DNA of 64,000 bases from contig NZ_MKQR01000018.1 in the NCBI RefSeq assembly GCF_001940455.1, positions 62,001 to 126,000 on the forward strand. Direction: 5' to 3'. This DNA is from Actinokineospora bangkokensis. Lineage in GTDB: Bacteria; Actinomycetota; Actinomycetes; Mycobacteriales; Pseudonocardiaceae. The notes under the pieces were generated by a model. It did not search any database, was not told the DNA's origin, and was given only the letters and a program-made list of their open reading frames with translations. This document shows positions 53,038 to 62,045 of this stretch, piece after piece. Within the stretch, counting starts at the first letter, position 1. Every line of letters starts with the position of its first letter. Made by a program: the position numbers and the translations under genes.

Positions 53038-54615
53038 ATGACCACGACCGATTCGGTGCGGCCGTTACCGGGCCAGGACGACAAGCTCCGGCGGGAGCTG
53101 GGCTACTGGAGCCTGACCGGCATCGCCTTCGGCGGGATCATCGGCTCCGGCTGGCTGTTCGGCTCGTTCTACGGCGCCCAGGCCGCCGGGCCCGCCGCGG
53201 TCCTGTCGTGGGTGATCGGCGGGTGCGCCCTCGGGCTGGTGGCGCTGGTGCTCATCGAACTCGGTTCCGGCACACCGCAGGCGGGGGGCCTGGTCCGGTG
53301 GCCGTCGCTGGCCAACGGGCCGCTCGCGGGGACCCTGGTCGGGTGGGCGATGCTGCTCGCGGTGGCGAGCACGATGGCCGCGCAGGCCTCGGCGATCACC
53401 CAGTACGCCGACCGCTACCTGCCCGGCCTCTACGTCGACGGCGCGCTGACCCCGCTCGGCAAGGTGGCGGGCGCGGGCCTGCTCCTCGTCCTGGTCGCGC
53501 TGAACTGGTTCGGCGTCAAGCTCTTCGCCCGGCTGAACCTGCTGGTCACCGCGATCAAGGTGACCATCCCGGTCCTGACCGTGGTGGCACTGGTCCTGTC
53601 CGGCCTGCACCCGGAGAACGTCGCGGCGGGCGGTGGTTTCGCCCCGTTCGGCTGGCCCGCCGTGCTGACCGCGATCGCCAGCGCGGGCATCATCTACGGG
53701 CTCGACGGCTTCGCCGCCCCCATCGACCTGTCCGGCGAGGCCCGCAACGCCCGCCGCGACATCCCCCGCGCCGTGCTGACCGCCATCTGCCTGTCGATGC
53801 TGCTGCACGTCGTGCTGCAACTGACGTTCGTGTTCGTCGTCCCCACCGACAGCCTGGCGGGTGGCTGGCAGGGCATCGACTTCTCCTCGCCCTTCGGTGA
53901 GCTGGCCCTGCTGCTCAACCTGAGCTGGCTGGCCACCATCATCTACGCCGACGCCGTCTTCTCCCCCTCCGGCTCGACCTACGTCATCGTCGCCGCGGGC
54001 AGCCGCGAGACCTACGCCGTCGCCAAGAACAAGGCCCTGCCCCGCCGCTTCGGCCGGGTGAGCGAGCGCGCGGGCGTCCCGCGCAACGCCATGGCCCTCA
54101 ACTACGTGCTGGCCGTCCTGTTCCTGCTGCCCTCCAGCGGCTGGCAGCAGATCATCGGCGTCGTCGGCGTCCTGGCCGTGCTCACCTACGCCCTGTGCAC
54201 CGTCGCCGCCGCGTCGTTCCGGCTCGCCGCCCCGCACCGGCTGGCGGGCTGGGTCCGCGGGCTCGGCTGGATCGCCCCCGCGGGCTTCGTCGTCGGTTCC
54301 GAGCTCATCTACTGGGGTTCCTGGCAGAACCTGCGCATCGCCCTGCCCCTGCTGGCGGCCTCCACCCTCCTGTTCGCCGCACTCCGCCGCCGCGACCTCG
54401 ACATCCGCCGCGAACTGCGCACCGGCGCGTGGCTGGTCTGCTACCTGGCCTGGCTGCTCCTGGTCTCCGCCCTGGGCACCTTCGGCGGCAGCAACCTCAT
54501 CCCCGCCCCCTGGGACACCGTGCTGGTCGCGGCCCTGGCCCTGCTGACCCACCGCTGGGGCGCCCGCTCCGGCGCCGCCTTCCTCCGCAGGCAGGACGAG
54601 CCCACCGGGGCCTGA
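53038..54615 (+). CDS. APC superfamily amino acid permease
   Basis: 525 aa from ATG 53038 with GGAGG eight bases upstream. Twelve or more hydrophobic helices; TM1 GGIIGSGWLFGSF is the APC substrate/Na+ site motif, and TM6 IIYGLDGFAAPIDLSGEARN is the conserved F/G-rich unwound helix. Imports an amino acid or related amine. Position just outside the biosynthetic core could mean precursor supply or uptake of a product derivative. Confidence 0.9.
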   Translation: MTTTDSVRPLPGQDDKLRRELGYWSLTGIAFGGIIGSGWLFGSFYGAQAAGPAAVLSWVIGGCALGLVALVLIELGSGTPQAGGLVRWPSLANGPLAGTLVGWAMLLAVASTMAAQASAITQYADRYLPGLYVDGALTPLGKVAGAGLLLVLVALNWFGVKLFARLNLLVTAIKVTIPVLTVVALVLSGLHPENVAAGGGFAPFGWPAVLTAIASAGIIYGLDGFAAPIDLSGEARNARRDIPRAVLTAICLSMLLHVVLQLTFVFVVPTDSLAGGWQGIDFSSPFGELALLLNLSWLATIIYADAVFSPSGSTYVIVAAGSRETYAVAKNKALPRRFGRVSERAGVPRNAMALNYVLAVLFLLPSSGWQQIIGVVGVLAVLTYALCTVAAASFRLAAPHRLAGWVRGLGWIAPAGFVVGSELIYWGSWQNLRIALPLLAASTLLFAALRRRDLDIRRELRTGAWLVCYLAWLLLVSALGTFGGSNLIPAPWDTVLVAALALLTHRWGARSGAAFLRRQDEPTGA

Positions 54616-54678
54616 CACCAGCCTGACACCAGTCTGACGCCGGTCAGCGGGGCGACCTCCCACGGGCCTGGTCCGAGG

Positions 54679-56130
54679 TCATCGGCGCAGTGCCGCGCGC
54701 AGCGGTGCCAGCCCGATCGGTCCCAGCGCCAGCGCCTCGGCGTAGAAGTCGCGGCGGTTGCCCGCGCGGTCGGCGAGGTCCTGCCAGGCCAGCGCTCCCC
54801 AGGTGTAGGTGAGCGCTTGGCCCGGCCAGGCCGCCGAGCGCAGCACGGTGAAGTACAGCCCGCCCGCGTCGAAGGCGGACTCCTCGGCCAGGAACTCCGC
54901 TGCTGCCTGCACCGACCACGGGTGGCCGGTGTCACCGAGGGGGACTCCGGTGTGGACGGACAAGTCGGCTAGCGCCATCGCCGCGTTGAGGCGCAGGCCC
55001 AGCAGGTAGCCCAGGTGCTCCGCCCTGGTCGGCAGCGCGCCCGCGGCCAGTGCCAGGCCCTCCGCGTGCACGGCCCAGCCCTCGGAGTTGCCCGCCACCG
55101 GTCCGCAGGCGGGTAGTGGGGCAGCGCCCAGTTGCACGTGGTGGCCGGGCACGCCCTCGTGGTGCACGGTGGTCACCTGGCTCCACATGGGCCGCGGTGC
55201 CGGGTCGCTGACCGGCCAGACGAGCCTGCCCCGTCGGCTGCCGTCGGCGGCGGGCGGCTGGTAGCGCACCGGGCCCGGCTCCTCGCGCACGTCGACCTCC
55301 AGCTCACCCAGCCCGGTGACGGGCAGGTCAGTGCTCGCCGCGCCCACCCTCGCGACCAGCCACGCGCGCAGTTCGGCCGGGCCCGCGACCTGCCACGCCG
55401 GGTCCGCGTCGAACGCCGCGCAGGCCGCGCGGACGCCCTCGGGGGCCAGCGCGGCGCACTCGGCTCGCACCCGCTCCAGCTCGGTGAGCAGGCCCGCGCG
55501 CAGGTCTTCCGGGGAGACGTCCTCACCGAGGTGGAAGCGGGCGGCGGCGCGGTAGCGGTCGGGGCCGATGCCGGGCTCGTCGCGGGAGCCGGGGAGCACC
55601 TCGGTGGCGAGCACGTCGGCCAGTTCCGCGTACCCGGCGCGCGCGGCGGCCGCCTCGGGGGTGTCGCCGAACTCCACGCCGCCGTCGGCCCACGAGCGCA
55701 CCGCGCCGAGCACCATCTCGACCTGGTTGCGCACCGGCGCCACCGGGGCGTGGCGCAGGGTCTCGGCGTAGCCGCGCAGCGCGCGGGGCACACCGGCCAG
55801 CGCCTCGGCGGACGCCTCGGGGTCTCCTGCTGCCAGCAGCGCGGTGACGTGCTCGCGCAGCTGCATCGGCGGGCTGGCGATGAGGTTGACCTCGGCGTCG
55901 AGGAACGCCTCGGCGTGCGCCGCCTCGGCGGTGAGCCGTTCGGCGAGGGCGGCGTCGTCGCCGGGGTCGGTGCCGCGCAGCAGCTCCGCGCGGGCGGCCC
56001 GGCCGTCCGGGGAGTAGTCGGTGAGCGCCCCGGGCGGCACCGGGGTGCCCGCCAGCGCGGCGCGGACGGGGTCGAGGGTGGCCAGCCGCGCGGCGAAGTC
56101 CGCCGCGGTGGCCATCTGCGCTGAGCTCAT
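54679..56130 (-). CDS. DUF885 family metallopeptidase-like protein
   Basis: 483 aa, shorter than the ~550-600 aa typical for DUF885. Zinc motif HHEGVPGHHVQ (HExxxGH type) at about 345-355 and NSEGWAVHAEGL supply the ligand Glu. No signal peptide, so cytoplasmic. Family members are poorly studied carboxypeptidase-like enzymes. The start codon overlaps the stop of the antiporter gene (ATGA), so both form an operon. It might process a peptide product, but context is weak. Confidence 0.85.
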   Translation of the reverse strand: MSSAQMATAADFAARLATLDPVRAALAGTPVPPGALTDYSPDGRAARAELLRGTDPGDDAALAERLTAEAAHAEAFLDAEVNLIASPPMQLREHVTALLAAGDPEASAEALAGVPRALRGYAETLRHAPVAPVRNQVEMVLGAVRSWADGGVEFGDTPEAAAARAGYAELADVLATEVLPGSRDEPGIGPDRYRAAARFHLGEDVSPEDLRAGLLTELERVRAECAALAPEGVRAACAAFDADPAWQVAGPAELRAWLVARVGAASTDLPVTGLGELEVDVREEPGPVRYQPPAADGSRRGRLVWPVSDPAPRPMWSQVTTVHHEGVPGHHVQLGAAPLPACGPVAGNSEGWAVHAEGLALAAGALPTRAEHLGYLLGLRLNAAMALADLSVHTGVPLGDTGHPWSVQAAAEFLAEESAFDAGGLYFTVLRSAAWPGQALTYTWGALAWQDLADRAGNRRDFYAEALALGPIGLAPLRAALRR

Positions 56131-57365
56131 GCTGCTGCCGCCTTCTTGGTCTCGGCGCGCACCAGGCGCGCGTGCAGTGGTCCGGTCATCGCCGTGGTCA
56201 CGAGGGTCATGAGGATCAGCGCCAGGTAGAGCGCGGGCGGCAGGATGCCTGCCGCGAAGGCGGCTTGGAGGACCACGAGTTCGGTCAGGCCGCGGGTGTT
56301 GAGCAGGATGCCCAGCTCAAGCGCCTCGGGGTGCGGGCTGCCGCCCAGGCGGGCGCCCAGGTAGGTGCCGCCCACCTTGCCCAGCACGGCGAGCGCGACC
56401 GCCACGCCGGTGGCCACCCAGGGGACGCCGTCGATCCGGGCGGTGAACACGCCGATGCCGGTGACGAAGAAGAAGACCGGCACCAGCACCCGGCCCACCC
56501 GCGCCACCGGGGCCACGGCGGCGGTCCACCCGCCGTCCGGTCCGTCGTGCGGGATCGCCAGGCCGAGTGCGAGGGCGAGCAGGATCTCGTTGACGCCGAA
56601 GGTCTTCGCCACCAGCGACAGGCCCACCGCGCTGAGCCCGATGAGGACGGACAGGGCGAGGTGGGCGCGTCCGGCGGGGACCTTGCGCAGCAGCACGGCC
56701 AACACCGCGGCGAGGAGACCGATGCCCACCAGCACCCCGATCCGGCCCAGCACCGCGGCCGGGGTACCACCGCCCGCCACCGCGATCGCCAGCGCCAGCG
56801 CGGCCCACGCCACCAGGTCCACCAACGCCGCGGCGCTGAGCGCCAACCGGGCTGTGCGGGTGCGCATCAGGTCGCGCTCCACCAGGATCCTCGCCAGCAC
56901 CGGTACGGCGGTGACGGTCAACGAGATGGCCAGGACCAGCACGTACGCGGTGGCGGGCGCGGTACCGCGCAGCGCGGGGCCCTGGCCGAGCAGCCACACC
57001 GCCATGGCGACGCCGAGCGCGGCGGGCAGCACCAGCGTCCCGACGACAGCGCCGACGAGCACGCGCGCCCGCGGCGCGGCCGTGCCGGACTTGAGCTCGT
57101 GGCCGACACCGACCATGAACAACCCCAGTCCGCTGTGCGAGACCACCGACAGCGCGTCCAACCTGCCGTCGCCGAACAGCGCCTCCCGCAGACCCGCGCC
57201 CCCGACCCACAGCAGCAGCGGACCGGCGGCCAGGCCGAGGGCGATCTCCCCGACCACCTCCGGCTGGCCGACCAGCCTCGCCAGCCACGCGCCCAGGCGG
57301 GCGGCGGCCAGCACCACCACGAGCGCGAGCAGCGCGAACGCGGCCCAGCGCAGCGCGTCGGGCAT
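56127..57365 (-). CDS. CPA2-type sodium/proton antiporter
   Basis: 412 aa with 12-13 hydrophobic helices across the whole length. KefB/Na_H_Exchanger features: GQPEVVGEIALGLAAGPLLLW, MVGVGHELK (family ...GLE.D-like position), LVDLVAWAALALAIA, and GLTELVVLQAAFAAGILP near the end. No RCK/TrkA domain. Exchanges Na+ or K+ for H+. A similar antiporter often travels with antibiotic clusters as a possible exporter, but ordinary ion homeostasis is more likely. Confidence 0.88.
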   Translation of the reverse strand: MPDALRWAAFALLALVVVLAAARLGAWLARLVGQPEVVGEIALGLAAGPLLLWVGGAGLREALFGDGRLDALSVVSHSGLGLFMVGVGHELKSGTAAPRARVLVGAVVGTLVLPAALGVAMAVWLLGQGPALRGTAPATAYVLVLAISLTVTAVPVLARILVERDLMRTRTARLALSAAALVDLVAWAALALAIAVAGGGTPAAVLGRIGVLVGIGLLAAVLAVLLRKVPAGRAHLALSVLIGLSAVGLSLVAKTFGVNEILLALALGLAIPHDGPDGGWTAAVAPVARVGRVLVPVFFFVTGIGVFTARIDGVPWVATGVAVALAVLGKVGGTYLGARLGGSPHPEALELGILLNTRGLTELVVLQAAFAAGILPPALYLALILMTLVTTAMTGPLHARLVRAETKKAAAA

Positions 57366-57383
57366 GGCTTCTCCGTTCAGGAG

Positions 57384-57449
57384 CAGGGAAGGGTGGGCGG
57401 GAAAGGCTGGCAGGGCAGGGCAGGGTGGGGCGGGAGGCGGGGCGGGGGA
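57384..57449 (+). repeat. G-run-rich tract between antiporter and LuxR genes
   Basis: More than ten runs of three to five G on the plus strand separated by one to four bases (GGGAAGGGTGGGCGGG, later GGGTGGGGCGGG and GGGGCGGGGG), enough for a G-quadruplex. It fills the leader of the antiporter/DUF885 operon. Confidence 0.6.
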
Positions 57450-60350
57450 TCAGGCCCGGTGGGCGAGCGCGCCCCCGGCGACCGGCCTGCACCGGGCGAC
57501 CACGCTGGCCACCGCGGCCCGGGAGCCGACGCCGAACTTGGCGAAGATCCGGGTCAGGTGCGCCTCGACGGTCTTGTCGCTGACCCCGAGCCGCTGGGCG
57601 ATCTGGCGGTTGGTGTGCCCGCTGGAGACCAGCGTGGCCACCTGCCGCTCCCGGGCGGTCAGCGCGTCGAGCCCACCCTCGGCCTGCGGCTGCCCGCCGG
57701 AGCTGTCGACCTTGCGCTGCTCGGCGATGGCCTGGCGGACCAGGCCGTCCGCGCCGCACTCGCGCAGCAGCTGCTCGGCGCGGAACAGCTCGCCCTCCGC
57801 GGTGCGCCTGCCCGCGGCCAGCAGCCCGCAGGCGCCGACCAGCCGGGCGCGGCCCGCCAGCAGCCGCCGCCCGCGGGCGGTGAACCCGGCGTCGGCGCGC
57901 GCGGCCAGCGCCGCCGCGGCACCCGGGTCCCGTGCGGCGACCAGCTGGGCTCGCGCGCACTCGGCGAACGGTGCCCAGTGCAGGCCGAGGCCGTCGAGCG
58001 CGGTGACCCACTCGCCCGCGCGGGCGGTGCGGCCCGCGGCCAGCTCGACGCGCACCATCAGCTCGCCCGCCTCCGCCCTGGCGGGCGGGAACAACTCGGT
58101 GATCATGGTCGTGGGGCAGCGGTCGTCGGCGAACACCGTGCCCGCCGCGGCCAGCGCGCCGACGTGGTCGCCGCCCGCCAGCCTGGCCTCGGCCAGCCCG
58201 AGCCAGGTCATCGGCCACCACGCGGTGCGCGCCCGGCCGGTGACGGCGGTGGCCGCCTGGCCCGCGGTCACCGCGGCGGCTGCCGCGCCGCGCGCGGCCT
58301 CGGCCCGGCACCGGGCGAACAGCGCCGTGGCGCGCAGCTGCGGGGCGGGCAGCACGGCGGCGGCCTCGACCGCCTCGGCCGCCCACTGCGCCGCGGTGGT
58401 CACCGCGCCCAGGTGCAGGGTGGCCGTGGACAGGGCGCTGAGCAGCCGGGGCAGGTCCACCGCGCGCCCGCGCGCCTTGGCCAGCGCCACCACGTACTCC
58501 AGGTGGCGCACGGCGTCGGCGCCGTCGTCGACGTGGACCAGGCACCAGGACAGCCAGAGCACGCCGTCGACGTGGCGCAGCAGGTCGTCGTCGGTGAGCC
58601 GGTCGGTGAGCTCGCAGGCCTCGGCGGCCAGCGCCCGCCCCGCCTCGTGGTCGTCGACGCCGAGCCTGGCCAGCGCGGCCGCGGCCAGCGCGCGCAGGTG
58701 CAGGCCCCGGTCGTCGAGGTGGGCGGCGGCGCGCGCGGCGGCCTCCGCCCGGTCGACCTCGGGGTCGACCTGGTGCGAGCCCGCCAGCACCGCGTTGACG
58801 GTGCGCTCGACGACCAGCGCCACCTGCTCGGCGCCCGCGGCCCCGGCCTCGGCGCCCGCCAGCGCGTCGCTGGTGGCGGTGACGGTCTGGATGTGCCTGC
58901 CCAGCAGCCGGGTGGCCATCGCGCGGGCCACCACCAGCCGGGCGCGGCCGGGCCAGTCGCGCGGGTCGAGCAGCTCCATGGCGTGCGAGTGCGCGGTCTC
59001 GCTGTCGACCAGCCTGCCCGCGCGGGCCTGCGCCTCGGCCAGCGCCAGCAGCAGCTCCCGGCGGCGCCCGCGCGCGGCGGGCCGGTCCGGCAGCAGCCGC
59101 AGCGCGGTCTGCAACCACTGCGCCGCCGACGCCGGGTCCCGGGTCAGCGCGGCCCCGGCCGCCTCGGCGAGCAGCTCGACGGCCGCGGTGTCCCCCGCGC
59201 CCGCGGTGCGCTCCAGGTGCGGTGCCACCGCCAGCGCGGACGCCCCGCGCCCGCGCAGCACCGCGGCGGCCCTGGTGTGCGCGGCGATCCGCTCCCCCGG
59301 GCCGATGGCCCGGTAGGCCACGTGCCGCACGACCGGGTGCCGGAAGGCGAACCGGGACGAGGTGCCCAGCTGGCGCACCAGGTCGCGGCCCGCCAGCTCG
59401 TCCATGGCGGCGAGCACCGCGCCGGGGGTCAGCTCGGCGACCTCGGCGACCAGGCAGGTCTCGAACGGCTCGCCGAGCACCGCGGCGGCGCCCGCCGCCG
59501 CCCGCACGGTGGGGTGCAGCCCGGCCAGCTCGGCGCGCAGCACGGCGGTCAGCCGCAGACACGGGCCGTCCACCTCGGTGCCGTCGGCGCGGCGCGAGTG
59601 CGCGAGCACCTCCAGGTAGTAGGGGTTCCCGCCGCCCGCGCGGTGCACGGCGGCGCGCTCGGCCACGTCCAGCTCCGGGGCGGTGGTGGCCAGCAGCTCG
59701 TCGGCGGCGTCGCGGTCGAGCGGTTGCAGCGCCAGCACCAGGTGCGGGCTGAGCTTGGCCGCGCTGCTGAGCGGGGCGCCCAGCCAGGGCACCGACTGCC
59801 GGGGCCGGTGGGCCATCGCGACGAGCACCCGGCCCACCGGTGGGTGGCGCACCAGGTGCACGAGCAGCTCGGCGGACTCGCGGTCGGCCCAGTGCACGTC
59901 GTCGAGGAGCACGACCAGCCCGTGCGGCCCGGAGAGCTCGGCGAGCAGGTCGCGCACGGCGCGGTGCAGCTCGCGGCGCGCCTCCGGGGCCGGTGGCGGG
60001 GCGCCCGCGGCGCCCGCGCGGTGCAGCCCGGCCAGCGCGGGGTGCGCGAGCAGCTGGGCCCGGCGCGGTTCGGCGGCCTCGGCGAGGTGGGCGTCGAAGG
60101 CGTTGGCGAACAGCGCGAACGGGGTGGCGCGGTCGGCCTCGACCGCCCGCGCGCTGAGCACGACCATCCGCGATGCCGCGGTGTCGCGCTGGAGCTCCAG
60201 CAGCAGCCTGCTCTTGCCGACGCCGGGGTCGCCGATGACCTCGACGGTGCGGGCCCGGCCCCTGCCGACCTCGGCGACGGCCTGCGACAGCAGGCGCAGC
60301 TCCGCCCCCCGGCCGAAGATGGTCCGGGTGGTCGCGGTGTCGCGCCTCAC
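57450..60350 (-). CDS. Large ATP-binding LuxR family regulator (LAL)
   Basis: 966 aa. N-terminal AAA/NACHT-like ATPase: Walker A GDPGVGKSRLLLEL near 45-58, Walker B LVVLLDDVHWADRES. Long TPR-like helical middle (Ala/Leu-rich, 350-850). C-terminal LuxR HTH LTARERQVATLVSSGHTNRQ and VSDKTVEAHLTRIFAKFGV. LAL proteins are usually cluster-situated activators (PikD type). It is divergent from the PhyH/FAAL/NRPS genes and is the best candidate regulator for them, perhaps also for the 27-51 kb cluster, which has no regulator of its own. Confidence 0.93.
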   Translation of the reverse strand: MRRDTATTRTIFGRGAELRLLSQAVAEVGRGRARTVEVIGDPGVGKSRLLLELQRDTAASRMVVLSARAVEADRATPFALFANAFDAHLAEAAEPRRAQLLAHPALAGLHRAGAAGAPPPAPEARRELHRAVRDLLAELSGPHGLVVLLDDVHWADRESAELLVHLVRHPPVGRVLVAMAHRPRQSVPWLGAPLSSAAKLSPHLVLALQPLDRDAADELLATTAPELDVAERAAVHRAGGGNPYYLEVLAHSRRADGTEVDGPCLRLTAVLRAELAGLHPTVRAAAGAAAVLGEPFETCLVAEVAELTPGAVLAAMDELAGRDLVRQLGTSSRFAFRHPVVRHVAYRAIGPGERIAAHTRAAAVLRGRGASALAVAPHLERTAGAGDTAAVELLAEAAGAALTRDPASAAQWLQTALRLLPDRPAARGRRRELLLALAEAQARAGRLVDSETAHSHAMELLDPRDWPGRARLVVARAMATRLLGRHIQTVTATSDALAGAEAGAAGAEQVALVVERTVNAVLAGSHQVDPEVDRAEAAARAAAHLDDRGLHLRALAAAALARLGVDDHEAGRALAAEACELTDRLTDDDLLRHVDGVLWLSWCLVHVDDGADAVRHLEYVVALAKARGRAVDLPRLLSALSTATLHLGAVTTAAQWAAEAVEAAAVLPAPQLRATALFARCRAEAARGAAAAAVTAGQAATAVTGRARTAWWPMTWLGLAEARLAGGDHVGALAAAGTVFADDRCPTTMITELFPPARAEAGELMVRVELAAGRTARAGEWVTALDGLGLHWAPFAECARAQLVAARDPGAAAALAARADAGFTARGRRLLAGRARLVGACGLLAAGRRTAEGELFRAEQLLRECGADGLVRQAIAEQRKVDSSGGQPQAEGGLDALTARERQVATLVSSGHTNRQIAQRLGVSDKTVEAHLTRIFAKFGVGSRAAVASVVARCRPVAGGALAHRA

Positions 60351-60807
60351 CGCTGGTGGGCAGGCGATAAGCGGGCGCTGACCCGGGTGGTGATCGTTTC
60401 CCGTGGTGCCTGCATGGGTGAACCCGGGTGCATTTCCGCGCTCCTAACCCCCGTGGCCTGCGTTTCGTCCTGTCTACCCGGAAAAGCACAAACACGGCAA
60501 GGCTGACCTGCCACTTCACCCGGTTGGTCCACCTCTATTTCACGCTGCGTGATTTGGTTAAGCCGGTCAAGGGGGCAGGGGGCGTCAGGGATTTCCCTAA
60601 CTTGCCGGGTGGGGGGTGGGGCGACCTACGCTGGCAACCACGAAGGGGGAGGATTGCCCGGCGCCCCGGGGAGCGGGCGCACGGCGGCCGCGGCGGGAGC
60701 CGCAGGGAATCGACCGACCTCCTCGCTGTCCCCCGGTACCCATTCCGCGACATCCGCGCGGTATTGCGCTGGGCACTGGAACCGCACGCTGAAACACGGG
60801 AGCTGGA
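60351..60807. promoter_or_regulatory. Divergent control region, LAL regulator / lipo-NRPS genes
   Basis: 457 bases without a supported gene. The part 60470-60560 is AT-richer. Contains the GGGATTTCCC palindrome (listed separately) and just after it TTGCCG (60602-60607) with TACGCT (60627-60632) as possible -35/-10 hexamers 19 bases apart, giving a leader of about 170 bases before the PhyH gene. Confidence 0.4.
60585..60600. promoter_or_regulatory. PimM-like (PAS-LuxR type) operator candidate
   Basis: TCAGGGATTTCCCTAA matches the published PimM consensus CTVGGGAWWTCCCBAG at 13 of 16 positions, with the GGGAWWTCCC core complete. It sits immediately before the putative -35, as in PimM-controlled promoters. 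No PAS-LuxR gene is in the window; the neighbouring LAL may or may not bind it. Confidence 0.45.
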
Positions 60808-62031
60808 ATGCGCGAACTGGTGGATTCGACACCCATCGCGGCCGACCCGGACGCCCTGCGCGCCCGCGTCGCCGAGGACGGGTACGTGTTCCTGCGCGGG
60901 CTGCTCGAACCAGGACCAATCCGGAAAACCGCTCACCAGGTGCTGGCCGCATTGCAGGCCGAGGGCTGGCTGTCGCCCGACGCCGAGCCCGCCGAGGCCG
61001 AGCTGCTGCCGCCCGCGCGCGACTTCAAGAACGCGAACTTCGTTCCCGGTTATGCGCGGGTGCAGAAGGTCGAGGGCCTGCACAGCCTGCCCCACCAGCC
61101 CGCGCTCACCGCCGTCCTGCGCGCGCTGGTCGGCGACGACGTGTTCTGCCACCCGCGCAAGGTCGCCCGCCTGGTCTGGCCGACCGGCATGGGCACCACC
61201 CCCGGCCTCTACGTCCACCAGGACTTCGTCGTCGAGGGCGTCGCCGACATGTTCACCACCTGGGTCCCGTTCGTCGACTGCCCCCCGGAGCTGGGCGGGC
61301 TCGCGGTGCTGACCGGCTCGCAGAACCAGGGCGTCGCCCCCCGCTTCGACCACGTCGACCAGGACGACGACCGGTGGGCCACCACCTCCTACCGGGTCGG
61401 GGACGTGCTGCTGTTCCACTGCCTGACCGCGCACGGCGCACTGCCCAACCGCACGTCGCGGCTGCGCCTGTCGGCCGACTACCGCTGGCAGTCGGCGGCC
61501 ACCCCGGTCCCCGCGGACGCCCTGCGCCCGCACCTGTTCGGCGCGCTGCCGGACTGGGACGAGCTGTCCGCGGGGTGGGCGGAGCCCGGCTGGGTCACCC
61601 CGCCCGCGGGCGTCCGCACCGTGGAGCGCACCGGCGGCGAGGCGGCCAGCGTCCCGCCGTCGCGGTTCGTCACCGTGCCGGAGCAGTCGCCCACCGACGG
61701 TGAGCACGTCGTCCTGGCCGGCCTGTTCAACAACATGAGGGATGCTTTCCAACCGGCGCGGGCGGCGGGCCGCACGGCCGCGATCGACTACCGGATCACC
61801 GGCCAGGACGGCGCCGACCACCACTGGCGCCTGGCCGTGGCCGACGGGGGCTGCACCGTGGTGACCGACCCGCCCAGCCCCGGCGAGGTGACCATCAGCT
61901 CGGCCTTCTCCGACTACCTCCGGATCGTGTCGGGAAAGCTCGACCCCTTCGCCGCGCTGTCCACCGGCAAGCTCCGCATCGAGGGTTCTCCGGAATTGGC
62001 CGTGGAACAGCTCACCTGGTTCAGGGACTGA
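60808..62031 (+). CDS. PhyH-family dioxygenase fused to an SCP2-like domain
   Basis: 407 aa; GGGAG upstream of the ATG. Residues ~10-240 are a phytanoyl-CoA dioxygenase-type Fe(II)/2OG enzyme: YVHQDF gives the HxD, later HCLTAHGALPNRTSRLR gives His and the 2OG Arg. Residues ~300-407 (GLFNNMRDAFQPARAAGRTA to FAALSTGKLRIEGSPEL) match an SCP2 lipid-binding domain. The fusion suggests hydroxylation of a lipid or acyl substrate held by the SCP2 part, fitting the FAAL and ACP genes that follow. Confidence 0.87.
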   Translation: MRELVDSTPIAADPDALRARVAEDGYVFLRGLLEPGPIRKTAHQVLAALQAEGWLSPDAEPAEAELLPPARDFKNANFVPGYARVQKVEGLHSLPHQPALTAVLRALVGDDVFCHPRKVARLVWPTGMGTTPGLYVHQDFVVEGVADMFTTWVPFVDCPPELGGLAVLTGSQNQGVAPRFDHVDQDDDRWATTSYRVGDVLLFHCLTAHGALPNRTSRLRLSADYRWQSAATPVPADALRPHLFGALPDWDELSAGWAEPGWVTPPAGVRTVERTGGEAASVPPSRFVTVPEQSPTDGEHVVLAGLFNNMRDAFQPARAAGRTAAIDYRITGQDGADHHWRLAVADGGCTVVTDPPSPGEVTISSAFSDYLRIVSGKLDPFAALSTGKLRIEGSPELAVEQLTWFRD

Positions 62032-62045
62032 GGACGGATCCTGCG

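Noticed and set aside
54616-54660. CTGACACCAG-type direct repeats after the APC permease gene
   Set aside because: Only three short imperfect copies and a 5-bp hairpin; too weak to call a terminator or repeat element.
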